Origin: Triops longicaudatus
Taxonomy: Eukaryota > Arthropoda > Branchiopoda > Notostraca > Triopsidae
Direction: 5' to 3'
DNA: 64,000 nt
Assembly: GCA_022885665.1 (NCBI GenBank)
Contig: JAGQDJ010000011.1
Location: 434,001 to 498,000, forward strand
Shown here one piece after another: positions 42,918-54,638 of this stretch; positions within the stretch are counted from its first letter, which is position 1, and every line of letters begins with the position of its first letter. Position numbers and translations under genes: made by a program. The notes under the pieces were generated by a model that saw nothing but the letters and a program-made list of their open reading frames with translations, made no database searches and was not told the origin of the DNA.

Positions 42918-43751
42918 TTATTTCTTTAGTAGTTTTATTAATTCTTTAGTAAACCGATGAACAGGAAGACCGACAACGTTGTAATAGTCTCCTTTGATAT
43001 GTTCGACGAAACTTCCGCCCATCTCTTGAATGCCATAAGCTCCAGCTTTGCCCCTACATGTGAAATGCGTTATTTTTCAAAAGCGGTCGCCGGATTTTCG
43101 TAGACTTACATTGGCTCACCACTGGCCACATAGGCATCAATGGTTTCTGGATCTAGATTTGTCATTTTAACTTCTGTCGTTTCGGCGAAGTTGTGATGCT
43201 CCAAATTGTTATCTTTAATTTCTATCAAACTCACACCAGTTATGACATTGTGAATTTGACCGCTGAGTCTGTTGAATATCAAGAGCGTAACACTGAGTAC
43301 ACTTATTTTTTCGCAATCTTAACAATAGTGTAATTCTCTAATTAATTGGCAAACTTACGCTTTGAGGGTTTCTTTCGCGCCGTTCTCATCTTCGGGTTTT
43401 CCGTACAATTTTCCGTTTAAGGTTACGATAGAATCCGCACCTATCACAAATCGTGGCGGATTGGATTCACCCTTCATTTTCTCTGCTAACACCTTTGCTT
43501 TTTGATGAGCTGTCCACATGGCGAACTCCACATGGTCTTCAATATCTGGCCGGTTGTTTTCTTCATCGAACGGCGACGGAATAACCTCTACTGGAATGCC
43601 CTGCTCGTTTTAACATAACGTAACGATTTCTATTTCCCAACAAGTTTTTGAATATGTATACCAAAATTTTCATGATGTCCACTCGACGAGGAGACTGACT
43701 GGCAAGAATAATACGCGTCGATTCAAGTACTTTCTTATAAGGTTGAAGCAT
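42918..43751 (-). CDS. Maf-like nucleotide pyrophosphatase (ASMTL N-domain type)
   Basis: Four exons: 43751-43662, 43600-43359, 43268-43110 and 43053-42918, phases closing, 208 aa, the usual length of a stand-alone Maf protein. Family members hydrolyse non-canonical or excess nucleoside triphosphates (dTTP, UTP, modified bases) to monophosphates in the cytosol. Visible signatures are the N-terminal IILASQSPRRVDIM, the substrate Glu and Asp in EVIPSPFDEE, FVIGADSIVTLNGK with the catalytic Asp, and AGAYGIQEMGG near the C-terminus. Human ASMTL fuses this domain to a methyltransferase; no methyltransferase is present here. It is divergent from the INF2-type formin, with 723 bases between the start codons. 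The match is to the family; the precise substrate is unknown. Confidence 0.93.
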
Positions 43752-44474
43752 TTTCGGTGGCTATGATTGCCAGGCGTTTTTTAAACCTGCTCAGGAAATT
43801 TCTTGTCAAAAATCGTTTTCTTGCACTGTAGACTTATTTGCACTGATATGTTCTGTGTAGGAAAAATGTCAATCGTATAAAAATACTTGGAACGTCTTGC
43901 CGACGTTTGTTTTGCTATAATTCTTTTCAAATTCTGATCTGGTGGCAGCTATCGACATCTCTTAGTCCTAGAACACACTAATCCCGGACGTGAGTATACT
44001 TTAAAACCCTACGTGGTTTGTGAAAGTTCGGGTCCGGTTACGAGAAACAACGTGTGTCGTGTATGGGAGTGTCGTTTTGGCCTTTAGGATAAGCAGTGCT
44101 CGACCAAGTGCATTCAAGGATGTACAATATGTTGTGTTACTTTATCTCTTATATTAGAGATATCGAGCGCATGGAATAGTTTCGTTCATTTTCACTGTGA
44201 CCTGCTGAGTGATGCAAACACTTGCCGTTGTTTCCTCACGTAATACGGAGCCGATAAAGGTTTTATTTTTAGTGCGAGTGTATAGTTTGAACCCGTGTAA
44301 ACAATAGCCGCCAGCGAATACCGTGAACAAACGTCGGAAAGTGGGCGTAAAAAGTGAAGGTCGGACTGTCTGTAACGGTTCTTCTCATCCCTTTTATCAT
44401 ATTCGCATAAGGTCCGTGAAGGCGAGTGCATTTGCGGATACTTAGGAGGAATTCCTCTTACAGGCGAAGCGACG
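43752..44474. other. Shared upstream region of Maf and the formin gene
   Basis: Head-to-head intergenic region between two start codons. The antisense open frame 44192-44620 overlaps formin exon 1 and is not supported. A TTACAG just upstream of the formin ATG (about 44458-44463) could be the acceptor of a 5' UTR intron. Confidence 0.5.
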
Positions 44475-47400
44475 ATGAATAGGAAATCGGGCCAGCGCTG
44501 GGCTTCCGTCGCCGACAAAATTTCTAACCGCACATCTCTAAGTGAATCGCAGAATTTCGAAATATCGCCCATTTCCGACAGGAGCTCTTCTGGATCTGAA
44601 CACGAAATTGCCGATGACAAGAGTCCGTTAAAAAAACGGCTTTCTAGTCAGCAATTACTTAAAGATCTGAATCAGGGTAATGAAATTTTTTCACATAGAC
44701 TTCGCATGCCTTGTTTCACGCTAGGAGTACATCGCGTAATAACCAATGTTTCTGTCTTTAAGTCATTCTTACGTCCACTAAAATAATACATATTAAAGCG
44801 TTACTGTATTTTGTACATGGATGGAGTACGAATTTTGATACAAAATTTTGCATAATATCTTATGTTTTAAATTTTTCTTCCATTACTATTTATTTGATAA
44901 TATCTACCGAGCAACGGGCGAGAAGTTTTCACTTTTTTTAAACTAAAATAAGAATTTCTCCATGTATTAAATAATTAACAACAAGTACCAATATTACCGA
45001 ATACACACTGATATCACACACTTCTTATTTACTGTATTACACTACACTATATTTACTACACTTACTACAAGCTGATGTCATAATCAAACGTAAATACTAT
45101 GGAGTAAACCTTTTCCAACAAGATGTCGTTGGAAAAACTGTACCCTTCAGCCCACATTTCCTCTACAACCGTCAGAAAAGGGAGAGCTGCAGTAGTACAG
45201 TGGTCCTAAGACGATTTTGTTTAAATCCAAATAATTTAATGCAATGTATTTTTTTCGCAGCAACATGTAATTGCAATATTTGACGTATTTTTCTTTATAC
45301 GACGAAGGTAAAACAGATGAATGGGATCCGGAATTGTGCGTACAATTAATTCGACTACCATCAATTACGAACTACTCTGGTGTACGGAAACTCGTCGAAC
45401 GCTCGTCGCCAGAATGGATGCGGGAATTTCTGTCTCGAGATGGTTTAGGTTTGCTTTTCGAAAGCTTGGAGAAGTTATCGTCACGAGGAACATCCAGCAT
45501 TTCGGAAGCTATATTGTTATTAGAGGCTGTTTTAGCAGTCCGCTCAGTTATCAATTCAAAGGCCGGCATCGACTATTTACTTTCCAATGTGCGATACACT
45601 CGCCAGCTGGTCAAAGGTAAACCAGAATTCTGAAAAGCAGGGGAACTTCACTAAACAGGTGTATTTGCTCCTTGTGGTACAGCGCTAGGGAACAAGAATC
45701 CCATGGTCAAGAAACAAATATTTGAATTGTTTAGCGCAATATCCGTCTATTCCAACGAGGGCCACGTGGCTAGCGTAGACGCTTTAGATTTTTTCAAGGT
45801 ATATTTGTTAATTTTGACTTTCGGTCCACAAAGGACATACGAAGAATACAAACGTCAGCTTGTTTCCTACTTTTAGATCACAAATTCGAAACACGAGTAC
45901 CGTTGTAGCATAATCATTAGCGAATTAAAGTCAGAAGAATCGGCAACTTACAAATCGTCCGTCTTGGGATTTGCGAACTGCTTGATCTTGGGTGCCGAGA
46001 AACCTCGACTTCGTTTTGCTATACGGAGTGAATTAATTGGACTCGGAATACTTGAAATTTTAGCCGAGTTGAGACTTAACAGTGACGACGAAGAATTCGG
46101 TATTCAAATCGATGCTTTCGACAATAGCCGCCTGGAAGACGAGGATCAAATACAGTTGAGTGAAGAAAAGTCCTTGCATGATTTGTTTCAGGACGTTTTC
46201 ATCAAAGTAACACCAACTTGCTTATCAAACCTATACAGTACGTAAGTTTCGTGTCATTAGGTTAAAGATACGCCTTACAATTATGCGTTCCAGTCGGTAC
46301 TTTTCAACCTGTCCAAATTGGACATAGACTCCCATAACACGTAAATTCACTTAAACTAAATACTATAAGCCAGAATCGTCGTATGACAGGCTCTTGTACA
46401 TTTTCCTTCTAGTAATCGCTTGTGGTCCCTGTTGGAAGAAATAACTTCCGCTGCACTCGATGGAAGCAATCTCAGTCTAAATTTTAATGCTATCTCGAAC
46501 ATCAGCGCAAACCCCAAAGTGTGCGGAAACAAACTCGCACTAAAACTTGAGCAGCGTGTTATCGATCACTCTTGTGCAAGTGAAAACTCTCATTCGAGAG
46601 GTTCGGAGTTGCAGACGGTTGAGCGACAGTCCGGTGTAGTACTTCCATTAAATGACTGTCCAGCAGTAATCGACTGTCAAAAACTCACTTTAAACGATAC
46701 GGTGGTCTTGGCTGGCCGCACGTCGTCACCCTCCTCACTAATGTCTCCACCTCCACCTCCGCCTCCTCTTCCCCCACCACCTCCTCTTGCTCAAAAACCT
46801 GCCCACGTTGAGATTCTCTCTCCCCCTGTTCTTGCACGACCTACTCCATGCTCCAATACTGATAGCCCACCACCAATACCACCACCACTGCCTCTCATTG
46901 CCAGCGTAGTGCCTCCACCTCCTCTGCCTCCTTCGCCACCTCCTTCTTCTACATCAGCGGGGGTTTTGTCTCCTCCACCGCCTCCTCCGCCACCTCCAGT
47001 TCACACCGCAAACGGATCCTTTCCCCCACCGCCGCCTCCACCACCATTTGTCGGAAACGGGCCTCCTTTACCACCTTCAATGGCCCCTCCTCCGAGCACT
47101 GCTTTTAGGGCACCGCAAGGCGCACCTGTGCCGCCCGGGACACCACCTTTTCTCGCCTCAGCCATGATAGCTAAAAAGCCAAAAACTCGCACGTTAAATT
47201 GGACGAAATTCAACCCTAATCAAATTAAGAATGATTCCATGTGGCAGGACATCAACAAAACGCTGTCGAGTAAACCACCTGTCAGCCTTCGCCAAGACCG
47301 TATTTGGGAGCTTTTTGGGTTGAATAAAGATTTGAATACTTCTCCTGTTAGTCTGCCTGCTGCCAAAAATGTGACCTCGAAAATTTTGCTGTTAGACAAC

Positions 47401-48882
47401 AAACGCAGCCTTAGTCTCAATTTGATGTTAAAGCAGTTCAAATGCACACAAGTGCAGCTGATCGAGAAATTGAGGAATGGAGAAACCGGCGATTTGGGAG
47501 TTGAAAAGCTGCGCCTTTTAGAAAAGAATCTACCTGATTCAGAAGAAGTAAGGAACTAGTTTTACTTAACCAGCATAAGTTAACCGCATTTTTTGTAGTT
47601 AGCGTTAATACGAAATTACGACGGTGATTTTAACACGTTAGGGTCCGCTGAACAATTTCTGTACAATTTAACTGCGGTACCCCACTTCCGCTTACGAATT
47701 CAAGGCATGGTATTGGTAAGTCATTTCACTTAGACAGGGGATGAACACAGAGTAAAATTGTACTTGTAGAAAGAAGAGTTTCCGCTTATCACCGACGCGT
47801 TACGGTTGCAATTGACTTTGGTATTGGACACGATTAAGAAGCTAAAAGGCAGTAGTTCAATGAAGGATTTCTTTGCCGTGATTTTGCTCTACGGAAACGC
47901 TCTAAATGCTGTATCTGCTATAAATCTATGGAAGTAGCCTTTAGGCAATAAAGTTAAATCTCTCCTGTGCAACAGGGAAGCTACGCGGGAAATGCAGCGG
48001 GTTTCAAGCTAAGCGTTTTACCTCGCTTGGGTGACTTACGCGCCAACAAACCACGAGTCACGTTACTGCACTACATCGTAGAGGAGACGCAAAATGAAAA
48101 CCCTGACTTATTAAACTTCGTCAGTGAGTTTGAAAACCTAAAGGATGTCAGCAGGTCTTTATTATTGTGTTGTTTATCCGTCATATAGTTAAGTGACGCG
48201 AATATTTCTCGTATGATGTGTATCTTTTCTCAACAGGATCAGCATCGAATGCTTACAAACGGAATTGAAGCAGATCAGTACGCGAATAATAAACGTGGCG
48301 AGTCCTATGAAAGATATTCCAGATCCAGACTTAAAAGCTCTGTTTAAGGGGTTCTTAACAAACGCTTTATCAACGTGCCATGAATTACAAACACTGCTGC
48401 TGAACATCCAAACTGCAAGCGAAAAACTGGCGATCCATTTCAGCGAAGATCCAGAAAAATTTAGTTTGGAAGAAATCATGGGGATCTTTGTGGATTTCGT
48501 CGAGAAAGTCAAAACTGCGCTCAAAGTAAATCTTACACTAGGATTAAGTAATCTTTTTATTCGGTACATTATGGTTGCGATGAAACAGGAGAATGAAATT
48601 CGCCATCGTCAGGAGGCTAGAGCCGCCAAGTTAGCTGCAGAAAAGAAAGCTGCGGCTGCAGAAACTGGAGACGAAAAAGTGCGTGGGAAGGGGCTTCGGA
48701 GAAGTACATCTCAGGATCAAACCGAAGATGGTGACGCAACAGAGAAGGGTCTCGAGTTAGTTCGCCCGAAGAAGTCTTCTTATGCGTTATACGAAGCTCA
48801 ACGTGAAGTTTGCGTTGTAGACCGTCTTCTGGCTGACATTCGACGTGGTGATTTCAAACTGCGAAACGCTAGCAGGGCCTGA
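44475..48882 (+). CDS. INF2: Inverted formin, INF2 type
   Basis: Eleven exons: 44475-44676, 45308-45616, 45683-45798, 45877-46206, 46294-46340, 46413-47547, 47599-47715, 47770-47910, 47976-48154, 48237-48525 and 48589-48882; phases close, 1052 aa. Formins nucleate and elongate straight actin filaments; INF2 can also sever and depolymerise them. Order of domains: armadillo-like DID/FH3 (about 68-330; DPELCVQLIRLPSITNYSG, SPEWMREFLSRDGL), FH1 with proline runs of up to eight (about 446-560) that bind profilin, FH2 (about 590-930; TRTLNWTKFNPNQ, LNLMLKQFKCTQ, GYNAL-type block FKLSVLPRLGDLRANKPRVT), and a C-terminal WH2/DAD-like segment VCVVDRLLADIRRG. That last motif matches vertebrate INF2 (VCVIDALLADIRKG) and separates it from diaphanous formins. 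The last intron (48526-48588) is 63 nt and stop-free; splicing it out restores the INF2-like ALKENEIRHR. Confidence 0.95.
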
Positions 48883-49245
48883 TGCACTTAATTCTTTTCT
48901 ACATATATATTGCGCGACACCTGCTAGATCTGTGCTTACATTTCCTTGAATACAGCATTTGCTATTAAATTCAGAAAGCTTTGTTTTATTTCGTATTGCG
49001 GCATTGCACTGTTGATGGATCAGTGAGTTATCACTTGTTTGCCTTCCCAAATGACTTTTTGAGATAACCCCTGGGGGAAAATGGCAATCGCCGCTGTACC
49101 TCTAATACCAAGATATCACACACATAAAGTTACTGTAAATCAGATAAACGAACTGTATGCGATTCCACAAAGGTAACCCATTTCAAGCTAATTCCTTTGC
49201 CCAGTGTAGAATATTCTTCTGGATGGAAGAGCAGTAGAAAAACAT

Positions 49246-49251
49246 AATAAA
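49246..49251 (+). terminator. Candidate poly(A) signal of the formin gene
   Basis: AATAAA on the plus strand 364 bases after the formin stop. An earlier ATTAAA at about 48964 is an alternative. The convergent XXYLT1 gene ends at 49489. Confidence 0.45.
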
Positions 49252-49409
49252 GCTTGAAATGTAACAAACATTTAAAGTAAACACTATAAGTCACCTACAA
49301 CTAAATTGCATAGACGTTAGATTGAGTTGGGTGTAGTCTCAGAACCGCCGTGTGCCAAAAAAGTTTAAAACAATCACTTTTGTGTTACTTTTCAACTCCT
49401 GCGCTGTCC

Positions 49410-49415
49410 TTTATT
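49410..49415 (-). terminator. Candidate poly(A) signal of XXYLT1
   Basis: AATAAA on the minus strand, 74 bases beyond the XXYLT1 stop at 49489. Confidence 0.5.
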
Positions 49416-49488
49416 TACGGCTAAATTTACGTCAACCGATTTTCCCCTGAGATAAGTTATGTCTAATCCAAAAACCAGCTAAGCCAGC

Positions 49489-52096
49489 TTAAACTAGCAA
49501 AGAGTTTGTAAGAATGTCTTCGGGTATTTCAGAGCCACCGTTGCCATGGTATATGTGAATTCGACCTGGACAGTCGTGGAAAACGTCAAAGTTTTCACGA
49601 AAAGTAATTTTGGCGTGAGTGTCTAATTGTCTGTTCCAGGTGCAATTCAAAAGTCGAAACCAGTGAGGGTAGGCCATGCCGACTAAGGTAAAGAAATCTT
49701 GGTCTCCTAAAGTACCCTTGAATTGGTAAGCAGCATTTAGTGCAGCTAACGCAGGAGCGGTTAATTGGTGATTGTAAAGCGCGCTACTCCTCATTCGGTC
49801 CAAGTTGTAAAGGACAACACCAGAATTGTAGCCCTACGCGACCATGACAATACAGACATCAACTTTACTAATTCACTCATAATCATTAATTAATTACTTG
49901 TAGCCCACCATGAACATACGGTAAACCAACTTTAGAATCCGGACGAGTGGCTCGGTATTTGCTGAACGCTAGGTAGTAATGCGGTGCCAAATCATTAGCA
50001 ATGGCAATCAAGTTGGTCAGAGAAAAGTGATCGAACTCTTCGTCTAAATTGGCTATATCATCCAAGAGACGTAAATCGGCATCGAGCATTATGAATCGCT
50101 TGAAGGGAAAAATGTGGTGGTAAGCTCCTCCAATGTAAAACAAGTCATCGCTGTAACGAGTGTCTTGAGGATCATCTGTTTGGAAGTATTTTTTCATGAT
50201 CTTGATGACGTCTCGTAATTTATCAGTGACGGTGTTTACGTCAATATAATCCACCTATTTACGTTTTTAAAATTAGATTAGTGACCCTTTTTTAGTGCTC
50301 TTTTTTTTAGAGTGAATAGAAAATAGAATGCAGTGATAACCGAGGCTATACGGTGGAACTCCGATTTTGTCAACCAGTTCGGTATCGGAGAATAGTTAAC
50401 AAGTAGGATAGTTGACAATGTTAGATTCACGTGCTGAATGCACTGGGGAGATGGGGAGAAGGGGAATATTAACTTCTTTTTTTTTTTTTAAACAAAAAGT
50501 GCAAAAAAGTAATCGAAAATAAGGGGCATTGAATTGTTCTGTTATAGCTCCTTGAGGTTAGCTACGATAAGCTCTCATAATATCGGCCAATAAATCAAAG
50601 CAAAAACCGACTGATATCGAAGAAAAACGATTCCAAGACGGTTGACATGGCTGGGAGTTTCCATAATTGGGGATGACAAAATCGGAGTTCAACTTTATTG
50701 CAAAAATAGATTTTAATCTGCATTAAAGCTCCTAAATTATGTCTAACCTACAACAGAAATGAGACTCGTCAGCTACGTTCAGAGTAATCACCCCGAAATT
50801 AGGAGAATTTCTACAGATGATAACTTCGTTATTACTTAGCGAATTTGAATTATTTTTTGTCCAAATAATTATTTTAAAATGACTCTTGTAAAAACCGTCA
50901 AAATTTTTACAACTGTTTCCGCAAAAAGCCGAAATTTGAAGCGCTTGGCATACATTTATAAGTTAACTTCCTTCAAAATGTCAGCCAACTTACAGTTCTA
51001 CTTCTATTATGTTTTCTTAACTGAATTTCATATAGCTACTACTAACTGATGTCAAATTATAAAATTCAAATACATATAATGACGAAAAAAATTGCAAACA
51101 ATATACGTACATTATACGGTTTACAATGATTATTAGTACTTATTTTCTTCCTTCACTAACTTCATGGCAAGATATCCACAAACAAATTAAAATAAATGCA
51201 GTCTATACCTACGATGGTTTGAAAAAATTGAAACCGCTGTCAATAAAAAAGACAGTTGCGCCATTTCGCTAAGTAGGCCTACTCATTAGCAGATGACTTC
51301 TGAATGAAAGTGTGAAAACCTACATTACGAAGATTGAAAATACATCTCCATGTCAAGCGCCTTCAACGCGGTGTTTTACAGCTAAAAATGTTAAGATTGC
51401 CATTTAATCCCTTAACACTAAAAAAAGGTATCTCGCCTCGACTAACTTCTCCTCACTCCGTTGCCCAAGACTGTTGTGCTTATCGTCTAGTAACTCATGC
51501 ATGAGTGATTCACACCCTAACGGTCGTTCTATTTATTCATCCTTCTGGAAAGCTGTACAAAAGCCTTTTACACGTTTACTTCATATCCGATATTAATTCT
51601 CACATTAACTTTTGGTTATTTACCTTACAAGAAAACTTTCATACTACACATCTAACAACAAAACCGACACCGCAAAAATACCGCATGCTTTAATATATTT
51701 TTAGCTGAAGGCTAACGTATTATTGATAGGTTTAGTTTAATTGAATACATGGTTACAATTAAATTGTAGACTTACTTCTACGGGAACTTGGGCAAACTTT
51801 CCAATGAGTTTGCCAACCATAACATGTAGCACGTCAGCGTCTTCCTTTTCGCAGAGTATCACGAAATGCATGCTTTTCCGACGTGCGTGAAATAATACGC
51901 TTTGGAGCATTAATCCAAGTTTGCCCATTAAATCGTTCTGTTCCCGCACTTTTTTCGCAATAATGCCAACGTAGATGGGTTCCATTGCTTTAGAATGTTC
52001 ACGCAAGTGGAAATAGCTTCCATTTTCAGCAACGCTTCTTAGTACCAAACATGTAATCATGAGACTTAAAGAAAAATACATTGCTCTTGATAGCAT
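49489..52096 (-). CDS. XXYLT1: Xyloside xylosyltransferase 1
   Basis: Three exons: 52096-51776, 50254-49898 and 49833-49489; phases close, 340 aa (human 393). The enzyme adds the terminal alpha-1,3-xylose to the O-glucose-linked glycan on EGF repeats of Notch and similar proteins in the ER. An N-terminal hydrophobic stretch (MYFSLSLMITCLVL) serves as signal anchor. The GT8-type catalytic domain shows the metal-binding DxD in FIMLDADLRL, then GLPYVHGGLQGYNSGVVLYN, GTLGDQDFFTLVGM, LNCTWNRQLD and IHIYHGNGG, all close to the human protein. The first intron (1521 nt) is far longer than others here and carries a family B transposon copy. The ATG chosen is the first in the open frame and immediately precedes the anchor. 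Confidence 0.95.
50356..50690 (+). mobile_element. Family B inverted-repeat element (MITE-like), copy 2
   Basis: Ends are GAACTCCGATTTTGTCAACC at 50356-50375 and GGATGACAAAATCGGAGTTC at 50671-50690, an inverse match at 18 of 20 positions. The interior aligns with the reverse complement of 22818-23051, but this copy is about 100 bp longer around a poly-T and a T/A-rich middle. A second subterminal GTTGACAA/GTTGACAT pair lies inside each end. No coding capacity. It sits in XXYLT1 intron 1, whose large size it partly explains. Confidence 0.75.
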
Positions 52097-54638
52097 GATG
52101 GCACTTATTCGAAATTAAACGATCATTTCAGCTTGCAGCTACGAAACGTACTGAGCTGACTATTCGTTCCTACACTGCACACAGGACGTAAGGGTACAGT
52201 GGCGCCCTATAAAACGAACGCGTGCTGTGGCAAAAAAAGGTGCCTCATGCAATGAACCCAGTCTCGAGTAACGAACGGCAGAGTTTGAAGACTGATAGTG
52301 TGGAAGACCAAAAAAAAAAAAAAAAACTCAAAATGCTTACTTTCAGTTCAGTATACAATGAACAAGTTAAGAATAGGGTACATTTTGGACAGTGAATGCT
52401 GAAAATTTATGCCGCGAAGTGAAACTGAAAATGTCACGACTTTCTTCATTACTGTTAACATCAATTAGCGATGAAATCAAGAACTTATTTGTAGCTTAGA
52501 TTGATAAAACACAAATGAACGGAAAATCAGCAGATCAGACAGCAGGTTACGAAAAAGCTGAATACTTCTGCTAAGACAGATTCGAAAGATTTATTACAGT
52601 TATGTCTCCCGTCTGAAATCGTCTTCAAATGCCATTAAACGAACAACAGCAGAATGCGTGATGGAATATGCTCCCCTAGATCAATTTTGCGACTTTAGTC
52701 AGCTTTTGATCTTTATCCTTTATTCATACATTTTTAGAGACTGACATGTGTCCGGAAACGGAATAAAGCACTTTCATACATTCTTATGGCGAATAGTGCT
52801 CCGTACAACGATGCTTCTTATAGCGAACGGCACCCACGAACGGATTTGGCTTGTTGCACTAGGCGCCACTCTACTCGTAAGGGCGTGTAGGATTTAGTGT
52901 GTTGCACTTTACCTACTTTACCCTAGCTTAACTGAACCTGCAATAAATCCCGAAACTCACTTTTGGGCCGGATGGGTTTTCAAGCGTCGTCTGAAATTTA
53001 CCGGCGCGGAACTTTCCTACTGAACATATCTGTTGTAGCTTTACATTGGTAAAAGCGCGCTTCGGCGGACTGGCTCCACGACGGGTTATATAGGAAGTTC
53101 CTTTCCGGCGCCATCTACTGTTTTACGTTTTTAAGTCACTAACCATTGGGCCACCACCAGCACCAAAATGAACACACACTCGCGGCGTGAAAAACCATAC
53201 TTCCGCATGCACCAGTCCGGTCAAAGAAAAGCAGACAATTAGAAACCATTAGAGATGTTGCGGTTTATGGCTTCACTGAAAAAAGTCCATGTATATTGAG
53301 AAAGATCAATGCCCCCACAACATTCCAAAGCTTCGACACCGAAAGCAAACATTGGAGGACAGAGAAGAGGCGCAAATGACAAGTTTTTGCCAAACAGTTC
53401 TTTATAAATATAAAAACTTGTTAGGCACAGGAGTGGTTTAGAACACCTTTCTGAATCTTGCGAACGCAATCTCCATCACGCTTGCAAACGGCTCGCGCCA
53501 AACTTTCTTAAAGGGCGATGGACATCAAAAACACCTATAGAGATTTTTATGGATTCTTATTTTACACACTGAAGACAGAATTCTGTTTCAATTTTTTTCT
53601 GACGCGCCGCTCCAGAGTTATTGTTTAGCGAAGTTTCTCGCCGCGCGAACGTGACGACAGGGGATAAAACACGCCACATCAAGACATCAAGTGGCCTCGC
53701 TGAACCAATAAAAAACACGAATTTTGTGTCCGCACATGCCCCGTTCCATGACAACACCACGTGAGCGCGCTGAATATGGTATGGCTTTTAGTCTTTAAGT
53801 TCTAATAAGATGCTGTTTATTGTTGCTACTAATGTGGATACAAAATGTCTACAATGATGACTGCTTTACTGTTTAACTGTGACTAACTAACTTTACGCAA
53901 CTGACCTTCTATGACATAAATGCCCACAAGGTCACATCCCAACTGAGCCCATGCAATGACCTCATACCAGAATACCTTCTTGTTTCCTGAATATCTTCGT
54001 TATTATTTCGCGCATGATAATAAAAAAACATACTACTAGAAACTAAATTTTTTGCTCTTTTAAGTAGTGTAAAGTTTTTTTGAGGTCCTTTAAGGCCCGG
54101 GCGAAGCGAGATTTTGAGGACGACACAACTTTATTCTGAAATTGGCCTCACTGCGTGGGGCCGAGTATCCAAAATTACCAGTGACGCCAAACTTCTAAAA
54201 CTGGAAAATTCACGTTTCAGAAAAATTGCTATTCCCCGGACAGCGCTAGCAAAAATTGTCGAGGAAAAGTACTGGTTAAATTAGAGATTGATGGACTTTA
54301 TGTTCTTGACGACGACAAAGAAGTATAATAAGCTTCGGATTAAGTGCTACGCAATTTTAAAAACTACTTTTCATAATATTTTAATTTTCGGTCATTCAAG
54401 CTAGGCAGAATAAAACGCGAAATAATACACACGAATCTCTCATTCTTCTAGACGATGCTATTAACCGAATGTCACATGTATAAACCCAGGTTATTTACAC
54501 AGGTAATAATGTCAAACAAAACTGTCCACATGTATGAAAAATGAAGACAAAAATATATATGTTTCTATACATTTCTGAACGTTGCATTTTCAGCCGTAAG
54601 TTACCAAATAAGTTGGCCAACGGCACCCAAGCTTCAAA
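52097..54638. other. Intergenic region between XXYLT1 and WDR45
   Basis: About 2.5 kb with no recognised gene. Open frames at 53239-53469 and 53557-53760 (minus) show no family motif. It contains the XXYLT1 promoter (right of 52096) and the WDR45 3' UTR. A 17-nt A run is at about 52310. Confidence 0.5.

Larger units (their letters stand above)
48883..49488. other. Convergent intergenic region between formin and XXYLT1
   Basis: 606 bases holding both 3' UTRs. The candidate signals (49246 plus; 49410 minus) place the two transcript ends close together without clear overlap of coding sequence. No other feature seen. Confidence 0.5.

Noticed and set aside
53239..53760. Two minus-strand ORFs between XXYLT1 and WDR45.
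   Set aside because: No family resemblance and no consistent splice sites; likely promoter-region DNA.
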